49,029 bases of DNA from an uncultured Chthoniobacterales bacterium. GTDB lineage: Bacteria; Verrucomicrobiota; Verrucomicrobiia; Chthoniobacterales; UBA10450. Made by a program: the position numbers and the translations under genes. The notes under the pieces were generated by a model. It was not told where the DNA came from, made no database searches, and was given only the letters and a program-made list of their open reading frames with translations. Numbering within the stretch: the first letter of the stretch is position 1; each line of letters starts with the position of its first letter. The stretch lies in the NCBI GenBank assembly GCA_902805675.1, contig CADCTA010000051.1, positions 1 to 49,029 of the forward strand, given 5' to 3'. This document shows positions 33,180 through 40,279 of this stretch, in pieces.

Positions 33180-34388
33180 CTACTGCTTCGTCACGACGAC
33201 GCGCAACGAAACCCGGCCAGACGAAGCTGCGGGCAGCGTCACCTTAAACGTCTCGAGGTAATCAACCCAGTCGATCGATTCCTCCTCCGCATTCGCCGGC
33301 TCCCAGGTGCGGAGGTCGGTCGACTTCTCGACCGTGTAGCGAAGCTCACGCGCGGTCGTCATTTGCCTGTAGATCAAGGTCGGCGCGCCGTTCTCGATGG
33401 AGAATTGCGGCAGGCCTCCGGCGTCGGGTTGTTCCGGGGCAAGGTCGAATGCGTACTCGAGCAGGTTTGATATCCCGTCGCGGTCCAGATCCCCTGCCGG
33501 GTCGACGACGCTGTAGATCCACTGCCGCCGCGAGGAGATGCGCGCGGCGAAGAAGCCGGACGGCCGGGGCGCCGCGGAAGCATATGGGTAGAAGCTGCGT
33601 CCGCCGTCGTTCGACGCATAGAAGCCGTTCACATCGGTAAGCGCGCCATCAAACCGGCTCTCGCGCGTCTCCGCGGCATAAAAAGGACCGTCTACAGCGG
33701 AATTGATCCCGGCGAGCTTCCATGTTCCGCCGTCATTGAGAAAGACGGCGCCACCGGAGTCGCCGGCCGACAGGTGCGCCTCGTTAGGCCCGCCCGCCGC
33801 GTCAAACGCTGCATAGAGGAACTGCTTCTCGGTACCGGCGTAGGCGATTCGGGAGACCGCGTTCTCGCCCCAGCGCTGGAGGTGCGTCTGAGCTCCCCAC
33901 GTCCAGCCGCGCAGCACTCCCTCCTTCAGCACGTCCGAGCCCCGCTCGCTCCCACGACCGATCACCACCAGGTGCTGTCCTGCTTCATCCTCTCGTGGGT
34001 AGAGCGGTGCGAACGTCGGCAATATCCCCGAGACTCGCCAGATGGTGAGGTCGGTCCAGCGGTCGTCGAACCGCTCGACTACATCGTAGTCGACTCCGTG
34101 GAAGGTGAAGACGGGCCCGGCCCAGCCGACGTGCTTCGCCGTGATGAAGAAGCTCGGCGCGATCGCCGTGCCCATGAAATCGCCGAAGCGCCCCTGATAT
34201 TGCCAGCCGCTGCCGGCGAGATCGCCCGTCGGCGCGTTGGTATTTGCGGCTGGATCGCCGGTTCCGAGCAGGAGCACCGCCACCGCCTTCGGCTGACACA
34301 CGAACGCAAGAGCGCCCACCAGGACGAGCGGACGGAGCCGCTGTGCGAAGCGTCGACAGGTGTGACGAGCGAAGGTTGCGGATCCCAT
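33180..34388 (-). CDS. Secreted trypsin-like serine protease with C-terminal Verrucomicrobial domain (2)
   Basis: A 402-residue exported protease, paralogue of the next gene (31941). Signal region: RPLVLVGALAFVCQPKAVAV. Triad: His86 in FFITAKHVGWAG (Ala-Lys-His in place of the usual Ala-Ala-His), Asp113 in RWTDLTIWRV, Ser211 in HLSAGDSGGAVF. Then DPAGDLDRDGISNLLEYAF, a calcium-loop-like stretch, and LRYTVEKSTDLRTWEPA. Shared strings with the paralogue (SGWQYQG, GDF.GT.IAP, PTFAPLY, SRxxWxYSV.DP.GDLD) show tandem duplication. I chose the ATG at 34388 because a GGGGGA sequence precedes it; the open frame continues to 34790, but that extension overlaps polX on the opposite strand and carries no family signal. 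Confidence 0.84.
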   Translation of the reverse strand: MGSATFARHTCRRFAQRLRPLVLVGALAFVCQPKAVAVLLLGTGDPAANTNAPTGDLAGSGWQYQGRFGDFMGTAIAPSFFITAKHVGWAGPVFTFHGVDYDVVERFDDRWTDLTIWRVSGILPTFAPLYPREDEAGQHLVVIGRGSERGSDVLKEGVLRGWTWGAQTHLQRWGENAVSRIAYAGTEKQFLYAAFDAAGGPNEAHLSAGDSGGAVFLNDGGTWKLAGINSAVDGPFYAAETRESRFDGALTDVNGFYASNDGGRSFYPYASAAPRPSGFFAARISSRRQWIYSVVDPAGDLDRDGISNLLEYAFDLAPEQPDAGGLPQFSIENGAPTLIYRQMTTARELRYTVEKSTDLRTWEPANAEEESIDWVDYLETFKVTLPAASSGRVSLRVVVTKQ

Positions 34389-34460
34389 ATTCCCCCGCCG
34401 GAGCGCGACACGGATCGCGCTCTGCATTGGCAACCGACTCTTCTGCGTTAACGGTGACGC

Positions 34461-36302
34461 GTGGACAAGGCCGGAATCGCCAACACGCTGGAGAAAATGG
34501 CAACGCTGCTCGAATTGAAGGGGGAAAACCCGTTCAAGATCCGCGCCTACACGAACGCCGCCCGCTCGATCGAGACCTGGGGCGGAAACGTCGGCGACCT
34601 GGGCGATGATGCGACGCTGGAGAAGATCCCGGGCATCGGCAAAGGCATCGCACTGGTGATCAAGGATCTCGTCGCCGACGGCTCGTCGAAGTTTTACGAC
34701 GAACTCCGCGCGGCGTTTCCGCCGGATATCCTCGAGCTCTTCACGCTCCCCGGGCTGGGCGCGAAGAAGGTGAAGGCGTTGCACGAGCAACTGCGTGTCA
34801 GCTCGATCACGCAGCTACAGGAAGCCTGCGAAGCGGGGCACGTGGCGAAGCTGGCAGGCTTCGGCAAGACGACCCAGGAGAAGCTGTGCAAGGCGATTGC
34901 TGATCGCGCGAAGCATGCCGGCTCGTTTCAGCTCGGCGCGGTGGCGGCCGACGCGGAGCAGTTGCGCGACGACCTGCGCGCGCTCGATGATGTGTTGCAG
35001 GTCTCGATCGCGGGAAGCTATCGGCGGCACAAGGAGATCGTGCGCGATCTCGATTTCATCGTCGCGACAAGTGCGCCCGCTGCGGTGACGGAAGCTTTCC
35101 TTGCGCATCCGCTGGTCGAGTCAGTGCTGGTGCAGGGCGCTACGAAAACAAGCGTGCGGCTGCGATCGGGAATCCAGTGCGACCTGCGTGTGGTCAGCGG
35201 CGCCGAGTATCCCTTCGCGCTCAACTACTTCACTGGCAGTAAGGAGCACAACGTGGTGGTGCGGAATCGCGCGCTCCAGCGGGGTTGGACCCTCAACGAA
35301 TATCGGCTCGCGCCTGCTCCATCGAAGGCGGAAGCCGAGTCGGTAGGGCGAGACTCTGTCGAGCCTGAGGGAGCGCACCGCCAGCCTCGACAGAGTCTCG
35401 CCCCACCAGCGAAGAAGAAGCGCAAAGAAGCCGATCCAATCCCGGAGATTCGCGAAGAGGCGGATCTCTATCGCGCGCTCGCGCTCGATTACATCCCGCC
35501 GGAGCTGCGCGAAAACTGCGGCGAGTTCGAAGCGGCGGCGGAAAGCCGCTTGCCGAAGCTGATCGAGAAGGAAAACATCCGCGGGACGTTCCATTGCCAC
35601 ACCACGGCGAGCGACGGGCGCAACTCGCTCGAGGAAATGGCAGACGCAGCGGAAGCGCTCGGCCTGCAGTATCTCGGCATCGCCGACCACAGCCAGAGCC
35701 TCGTCCAGGCGCACGGCCTCGATGAGACGCGGCTACGCACGCAAATGGCAGCGATCCGGAAGCTGAACCAAGAGCGCGGCGACTTCCGCATCTTCGCGGG
35801 CGTGGAGTGCGACATCATGCGCGACGGCTCGCTCGATTTCGACGACGACGTCCTGGCCGACCTCGACTACGTGGTTGCATCCGTGCACTCCGGGTTCGGC
35901 ATGGCGGAAGCCGAGATGACCGAGCGGATCATCCGCGCGATGGGCAATCCCTACGTGACGATGCTCGCTCATCCCACCGGGCGGCTGCTGCTGCGGCGCG
36001 AGCCCTACGCGGTCAACATCCCTGCGGTCATCGAAGCCGCCGCCGAGACCGGCACCTGGATCGAGATCAACGCCGCGCCGAAACGGCTCGACATGGATTG
36101 GCGCTGGTGGCCGCTGGCGAAGGAGAAAGGCGTGAGATGCGTCATCAATCCCGACGCGCACGGGGTCGAGCGGTTGCAGGAGTTATGGTTCGGCATCGGC
36201 GTGGCGCGGAAAGGCTGGCTGACGAAAGCGGATGTGATGAACACGCTGCCGCTCGGCAAGATCGAGGCGGAGCTGCAACGCAAGCGCACCAAGGCTGCTT
36301 AG
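34461..36302 (+). CDS. polX: DNA polymerase/3'-5' exonuclease PolX
   Basis: A 613-residue family X polymerase with a C-terminal PHP domain, used in base-excision and gap repair. The N-terminal lyase-like domain (IANTLEKMATLLELKGENPF; KIRAYTNAARSIETW) has helix-hairpin-helix motifs (IPGIGKGIALVIKDLV; LPGLGAKKVKAL). The polymerase palm shows SIAGSYRRHKEIVRDLDFIV, with the metal-binding Asp-x-Asp. The PHP phosphoesterase part starts at FHCHTTASDGRNSLEEMADA and continues with GIADHSQS, VECDIM and INPDAHG. Residues 294-316, in the linker between the two parts, are encoded by a palindromic repeat read in frame, followed by a basic PAKKKRKEAD stretch, giving a protein about 35 residues longer than usual. 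Start is GTG at 34461, divergent from the protease gene. Confidence 0.95.
   Translation: MDKAGIANTLEKMATLLELKGENPFKIRAYTNAARSIETWGGNVGDLGDDATLEKIPGIGKGIALVIKDLVADGSSKFYDELRAAFPPDILELFTLPGLGAKKVKALHEQLRVSSITQLQEACEAGHVAKLAGFGKTTQEKLCKAIADRAKHAGSFQLGAVAADAEQLRDDLRALDDVLQVSIAGSYRRHKEIVRDLDFIVATSAPAAVTEAFLAHPLVESVLVQGATKTSVRLRSGIQCDLRVVSGAEYPFALNYFTGSKEHNVVVRNRALQRGWTLNEYRLAPAPSKAEAESVGRDSVEPEGAHRQPRQSLAPPAKKKRKEADPIPEIREEADLYRALALDYIPPELRENCGEFEAAAESRLPKLIEKENIRGTFHCHTTASDGRNSLEEMADAAEALGLQYLGIADHSQSLVQAHGLDETRLRTQMAAIRKLNQERGDFRIFAGVECDIMRDGSLDFDDDVLADLDYVVASVHSGFGMAEAEMTERIIRAMGNPYVTMLAHPTGRLLLRREPYAVNIPAVIEAAAETGTWIEINAAPKRLDMDWRWWPLAKEKGVRCVINPDAHGVERLQELWFGIGVARKGWLTKADVMNTLPLGKIEAELQRKRTKAA
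35342..35407. repeat. Palindromic element, family I, inside polX
   Basis: GGTAGGGCGAGACTCTGTCG (35342 on) pairs almost perfectly with the right arm 35381-35407 (CGACAGAGTCTCGCCCCACC). The loop is about 14 bases. The whole element is read in frame as the linker between the polymerase and PHP parts of PolX. Confidence 0.88.
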
Positions 36303-36337
36303 GCCTAGGCCTTTCGCGGCCAGCTTCCCACCTGCGA

Positions 36338-36509
36338 GTCATTCCGACCGGAGCGAAGCGAAGTGGAGGAATCCCGTGGCGCAACCGGTGGGTAGCGCAA
36401 CCGGTGGGTAGCGCAACCGGTGGGTAGCGCAACCGGTGGGTAGCGCAACCGGTGGGTAGCGCAACGGGTGGGTAGCGCAACGGGATTCCTCGACTTCGCT
36501 CGGAATGAC
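36338..36509. repeat. Palindromic element, family C, with a tandem repeat in its loop
   Basis: Arms GTCATTCCGACCGGAGCGAA up to GAGGAATCCCGT (left) and CGGGATTCCTCGACTTCGCT up to CGGAATGAC (right) match the element at 28440-28531. Instead of a 16-base loop it contains six complete 16-bp units plus a partial one (36379-36484). It fills the gap between polX and lysA. Confidence 0.92.
36379..36484. repeat. 16-bp tandem repeat, 6.6 copies
   Basis: Unit GCGCAACCGGTGGGTA, five exact copies, then one with GGG in place of CGG, then a partial copy that runs into the right arm of the palindrome. There are no spacers, so it is not a CRISPR array. Copy number probably varies between strains. Confidence 0.95.
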
Positions 36510-36532
36510 AGCGAGGGCTACATTGGCCTGAC

Positions 36533-37828
36533 ATGCATGCATTCCACTACGCCGACGGCCGGCTGCGTTGCGAAGACGTCGACCTCTCGGCGGTCGCGGA
36601 GGCACACGGCACGCCGACCTACGTCTACAGCGCGGGCACAATCCTGGATCACTACCAGCGCCTCGATGCCGCGCTCGGCGAGCTCGACCACCTGATCTGC
36701 TACGCGGCGAAAGCGAACTCCAACCGCGCCGTGTTACGTCTGCTCGCGCAGGGAGGCGCCGGCTTCGATATCGTGTCCGGCGGCGAGCTTTATCGCGTGC
36801 TGGCGGCAGGCGGTGAGGCGGCGCGTTGCACTTTTGCCGGAGTCGGAAAGTCGCCCGAGGAGATCGATTACGCGCTCGCTGAGGGAGTCTTCTCGTTCAA
36901 CGTCGAGAGCGAAGCCGAGCTCGAGGAGATCAATCGCATCGCCGCGGCGCGCGATGTCCGTGCGCCGATCGCCTTGCGGGTCAATCCGGACGTCGAAGCA
37001 AGCACGCACAAATACATCTCGACGGGCACGCACGAGAACAAGTTCGGCATCGGCATCGATGTGGTGATGCGCGTCTACGAAGCCGCGTCGCGCATGCCGC
37101 ACATCCGGATTCGCGGACTGCAGATGCACATCGGCTCGCAAATCACCGAGGCGCGGCCCTTCGCGGAGGCGATCGGTAAAGTCGCGCCGCTCGTGCGCGA
37201 GCTGAAAGAGCGCTACGGGCTCGAGTTTCTCAGTATCGGCGGCGGGATGGGGATCGTATACAAACGCGCGCTCGATAGCGGCACCGGAAAGTGGTGGCAC
37301 GATCATGGTGGCGAAGAGTCGGCCTTCAGCGTGCAGTCGTATGCGAGCGCCATCCTGCCGCCGCTGCGTTCGTTAGGCGTGCGCGTGTTGCTGGAGCCAG
37401 GCCGCTTCCTCGTCGGCAATGCCGGCGTGCTGCTGACGCGCGTGCGCTACGTGAAACAAGCGGCGGCGAAGAAGTTCGTCATCGTCGATGCCGGCATGAA
37501 CGACCTGATCCGCCCCGCGTTATACCAGAGCCATCATGAGATCGTGCCGGTTACCGAGCCGGGTGAGCGCCGGCCGGAGAATGTCGATGTGGTGGGACCG
37601 GTCTGCGAGAGCGGCGACTTCTTCGCGCAGGATCGCGAGTTGCCGGAGCTGCGCGAAGGCGAGCTGGTGGCGCTAATGAGCGCCGGCGCCTACGGCTTCG
37701 TCATGGCCTCAAATTACAACTCGCGCCCGTTTCCGGCGGAAGTGCTGGTGCGCGGCGGGCGGTTCGCCGTGGTGCGAGAGCGCCAGACGTATGCGGATCT
37801 GGTGCGCGGCGAGCGCGATTTTGTTTAA
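36533..37828 (+). CDS. lysA: Diaminopimelate decarboxylase
   Basis: A 431-residue PLP enzyme that converts meso-diaminopimelate to L-lysine, the last step of lysine synthesis. The PLP lysine is Lys60 in ICYAAKANSN. Other signatures are GAGFDIVSGGELYRVLAAGG, GTHENKFGIGIDVV, MHIGSQI, SIGGGMGI, LLEPGRFLVGNAG, DAGMNDLIRPALYQSHHEIV and GPVCESGDFFAQDRELPEL (active-site Cys and substrate-binding Glu). The length is normal. Two ATG codons, 36533 and 36537, are near; the first is in frame. No strong ribosome-binding site is seen, and the gene starts 23 bases after the family C palindrome. Its TAA stop forms part of the left arm of the next palindrome. Confidence 0.97.
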   Translation: MHAFHYADGRLRCEDVDLSAVAEAHGTPTYVYSAGTILDHYQRLDAALGELDHLICYAAKANSNRAVLRLLAQGGAGFDIVSGGELYRVLAAGGEAARCTFAGVGKSPEEIDYALAEGVFSFNVESEAELEEINRIAAARDVRAPIALRVNPDVEASTHKYISTGTHENKFGIGIDVVMRVYEAASRMPHIRIRGLQMHIGSQITEARPFAEAIGKVAPLVRELKERYGLEFLSIGGGMGIVYKRALDSGTGKWWHDHGGEESAFSVQSYASAILPPLRSLGVRVLLEPGRFLVGNAGVLLTRVRYVKQAAAKKFVIVDAGMNDLIRPALYQSHHEIVPVTEPGERRPENVDVVGPVCESGDFFAQDRELPELREGELVALMSAGAYGFVMASNYNSRPFPAEVLVRGGRFAVVRERQTYADLVRGERDFV

Positions 37829-37952
37829 CCGCAGAGGCGCGGAGGACGCAGAGGAAAAACAGAAGAAGAGGTTCTGTTCCCCTGGGTTTGAAGTGCGTGC
37901 CTCCTTGCCTGAATCCTGCCTTGCCTCCGCAGGCTCTGCGCCTCTGCGGTTT
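37827..37952. repeat. Palindromic element, family D (AACCGCAGAGGCGC arms)
   Basis: Left arm AACCGCAGAGGCGCGGAGGA (37827 on) pairs with CCTCCGCAGGCTCTGCGCCT up to CTGCGGTTT (37924-37952); loop about 70 bases. Its first two bases are the last two of the lysA stop codon. Together with the next element it fills most of the 362-bp gap from 37829 to 38190. Confidence 0.85.
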
Positions 37953-38034
37953 AATCTTGTCCGGGCCTGCTTAGGTCAGTCCGCGAAGCTGCGCCGTCCC
38001 GACGTGCCGATGCCGCGGGTGGCGGCGGTTTCGT

Positions 38035-38120
38035 TTCATCACAGAGCGCACAGAGTCCACAGAGATAGACGACTGGCACTCTTCCATTCCTCTGTGAACT
38101 CTGTGTCCTCTGTGGTGAAA
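38035..38120. repeat. Palindromic element, family E (TTTCATCACAGAGCGCACAG arms)
   Basis: Left arm 38035-38064 pairs with TCTGTGAACTCTGTGTCCTC up to GTGGTGAAA (38091-38120), with a 26-base loop. The arms are built of short CACAGAG-type words. Confidence 0.88.
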
Positions 38121-38190
38121 TCCTTCCCCGGCAACAGGCCCAAGCTTGCGAATTTGGCCGATTCGCATAAATACTGCTCTCGCTAATCCC

Positions 38191-38901
38191 GTGAAAAGAC
38201 TGCTCGCTACCTTTCTTCCGCTCGTTTTGCTCTTCGGCGCCGTCGCTCCGGCCGCCGCTGCCCCGGTCACCCCCGAGTACGTCATCGTCGTCGGCGGCGT
38301 GTCGCTGATGAAGTGGGAGAAGTACAAGGGCCCCCAGGCGCATGACTTGTGGTGGGCGAATTTCGTCCGCGCCGGTCGCATCCGGACCGAGCAGCTCCGC
38401 GAGAAGTATGGCCCGGACGCGAAGATCACCTGGCTGGTCTACAAGAAGGGCTACGTCGACCGCGGCGCGCAGGAAGGGAAGGACCTGATCAGCTTCATCG
38501 ATTCGGTGGGCGAAAAGTTCAACCTCAACATCGTCTACTTCGATAAGGGCACTGAGGTGATCAACTACCTGAACCGGGGCCAGCCGCGCGACCAGGTAAA
38601 GATCGCGTTCTTCGAATTCTTCGGCCACTCGAACAAGGCCGCCTTCATGTTCGACTACAGCAGCGCGCTCGACAGCGCCTGCAAATCGTGGCTGCACACC
38701 AGCGAGCTCAACCAGATCAAGAAGAGCAACTTCACGCGCGACGCCAACATCCGCAGCTGGGGCTGCCACAGCGGCGAGTTGATGTCGATCCACTGGCGCA
38801 AATCTGTCGGCAATCGCATGTGGGGCGCGATCGGCAAAACGCAGTACATGACCCACGAGCTCCCCATTTTGTCGTCGCCGAACGGCAAGTGGGTGAATTG
38901 A
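38191..38901 (+). CDS. Exported protein of unknown function with a His/Cys pair
   Basis: A 236-residue exported protein I do not recognise. From GTG 38191 it has a clean signal peptide (RLLATFLPLVLLFGAVAPAA). The mature part starts YVIVVGGVSLMKWEKY, a hydrophobic strand, and later has KIAFFEFFGHSNKAAFMFDY (His146) and DANIRSWGCHSGELMSIHW (Cys192). A strand ending in Gly-His and a later strand ending in Gly-Cys-x-Ser-Gly is the arrangement of clan CD (caspase-like) proteases, so it may belong to that fold; this is pattern-based inference. The frame is open upstream to 38146, but the start there would spoil the signal peptide. Neighbours do not help with function. Confidence 0.75.
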   Translation: MKRLLATFLPLVLLFGAVAPAAAAPVTPEYVIVVGGVSLMKWEKYKGPQAHDLWWANFVRAGRIRTEQLREKYGPDAKITWLVYKKGYVDRGAQEGKDLISFIDSVGEKFNLNIVYFDKGTEVINYLNRGQPRDQVKIAFFEFFGHSNKAAFMFDYSSALDSACKSWLHTSELNQIKKSNFTRDANIRSWGCHSGELMSIHWRKSVGNRMWGAIGKTQYMTHELPILSSPNGKWVN

Positions 38902-38991
38902 TCGGCCCAGGAGGCGCCGTTTCGGCGAGCCACGCTGGTGAGCGCAGTTTCGCGTTGACCTTTCAAGCGGCGTTTCCGTAGCTTCTCCGCC

Positions 38992-39603
38992 GTGAAAGCC
39001 GTTTTCGGTTGCCTCCTCTGCCTGCTGTTGAGCAGCGCGCAATGTTTCGCGGTTAAAGGCGGCCCGCAGTATCCGCTCGGCAATAATGTCGTCGGAACGT
39101 ACGCCGGCGTAATGCAGGGCGCGTTCGATCCGACCAATCCCGGGTCGAGCAATACGATCGGCATCTTCTCGCTTGGCGTGCCCGGAAGCGGTGTCTCTGG
39201 TGGCGCGTTCGTCATGTTCTCGCGCGGCCGTGTTTTCAGTGGCTCCATTCAAGGTTTCGCAGATCCGGAGAAGGCGACGCTCAAGGGCATTCTGTCCGCC
39301 AGCTTCGAATACTCGATCGCGGTCGCCGTTCCCGGCCAAAACGGCTCGATCAACATCCAGAACATCGAAGTGACCGCGACTGCCAACGGGCCGATTAACG
39401 CCGACATTGCGAATTCGCGCCGTGCCTCGACGTTCGGCGGCTCCGTCACCCGATTACGCGGCGAAGCGACGCTAAGTATCTCGCAGGGCACTCTGGAAGA
39501 TAATCTCGACCCCACGATCGATCGGCTTCTTTCGCTTGTCGTATCCGGGATCAAGCAGACGAACAGCGTCACAGTTGCCGTCCCGATTACGGTCGGCCGG
39601 TGA
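38992..39603 (+). CDS. Secreted protein of unknown function, coupled to a pseudopilin gene
   Basis: A 203-residue exported protein starting at GTG. Signal peptide: AVFGCLLCLLLSSAQCFA. The mature chain is Gly/Ser-rich and beta-strand-like (YAGVMQGAFDPTNPGSSNTI; FVMFSRGRVFSGSIQGFADP; GSINIQNIEVTATANGPINA) and ends TVAVPITVGR. I know no family for it. Its TGA stop overlaps the GTG start of the pseudopilin gene (GTGA), so the two are translated together and may act together, for example as a cargo or partner of a pilus-like system. That is inference. Confidence 0.72.
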   Translation: MKAVFGCLLCLLLSSAQCFAVKGGPQYPLGNNVVGTYAGVMQGAFDPTNPGSSNTIGIFSLGVPGSGVSGGAFVMFSRGRVFSGSIQGFADPEKATLKGILSASFEYSIAVAVPGQNGSINIQNIEVTATANGPINADIANSRRASTFGGSVTRLRGEATLSISQGTLEDNLDPTIDRLLSLVVSGIKQTNSVTVAVPITVGR

Positions 39604-40166
39604 GGGCTGGCCGGTCCCTCTTCTCCTTGCGTCCACGGCAGCTCGCCCGGCGAGCATTCACGCTGCTCGAGCTGGCGATCACGGTTATTATCGTGGCCAT
39701 CCTCGTCGCGCTCGTCATCGCGGCGATTTCGAAAATGCGCGCGCGGGCTCAGCGCATCACTTGCATGGCGAATCTCCGCGCCCTTTCCACCGCAGCGAAC
39801 CTGCACGTGCAGCAACACGGAAGCTGGCCGCAGATCCCGGTCGGCGATGCGGGGACCCCCACCGAAGAATACTCCGAGGCTTGGATCAAGACGCTCAGCC
39901 CCTTCGGGCCGACGCGACAGACATGGATCTGCCCGCGCATCCAGAACTTGCTGCAGAATCCTGATTACTCGACACCCGAGACCGCGCGGGTCGACTACAT
40001 CGCGACGCCCTTCGATGACAAGCCGACGTCGCCCATGGAGTGGCCGCGCCAGCCGTGGTTCGTCGAAGCCGGCGATGTGCACGGCAACGGCAACCTCATC
40101 ATCTTCACCGACGGGAGCATCAGCGACCTGAAGACCGTCGTCGCGGAGAGCCAGCCGAAGAAGTAG
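39600..40166 (+). CDS. Type II secretion/type IV pilus-like pseudopilin
   Basis: A 188-residue protein with a type III signal: after a basic leader (LRPRQLARRA) comes FTLLELAITVIIVAILVALV, the N-methylation and polymerisation segment with Glu at position 5 of the mature protein. The residue before the cleavage site is Ala rather than the usual Gly. The rest resembles the short pseudopilins common in this phylum and in Planctomycetes: ARAQRITCMANLRALSTAAN, then TWICP and a C-terminal DVHGNGNLIIFTDGSISDLK, which may bind calcium. These proteins are cut by a prepilin peptidase and assembled in the inner membrane. Starts at GTG overlapping the preceding stop codon. No secretion ATPase or secretin gene is nearby. 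Confidence 0.86.
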   Translation: MRAGRSLFSLRPRQLARRAFTLLELAITVIIVAILVALVIAAISKMRARAQRITCMANLRALSTAANLHVQQHGSWPQIPVGDAGTPTEEYSEAWIKTLSPFGPTRQTWICPRIQNLLQNPDYSTPETARVDYIATPFDDKPTSPMEWPRQPWFVEAGDVHGNGNLIIFTDGSISDLKTVVAESQPKK

Positions 40167-40279
40167 TTGGGACGCGCAAAGCGGAAGAACATTTACTTGC
40201 GATCTGCGCTGGCTTCTGGGAATCTGCGCGCCCTCGCCCGCGCTAACCAGCACCACGCCGGCTCCGTCTTAGTCTCCTG

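Noticed and set aside
34389-34790. N-terminal extension of the second trypsin-like protease
   Set aside because: It overlaps the start of polX on the other strand, lacks family similarity and would hide the signal peptide.
36379-36484. Possible CRISPR array (regular direct repeats)
   Set aside because: The 16-bp units are directly adjacent with no spacers, and they fill the loop of a palindromic element; no cas genes are present.
37951-39339. 462-residue open frame on the minus strand
   Set aside because: It lies opposite a gene with a signal peptide (38191) and across a palindromic repeat. Its sequence has no family signal and looks like an antisense shadow of GC-rich coding DNA.
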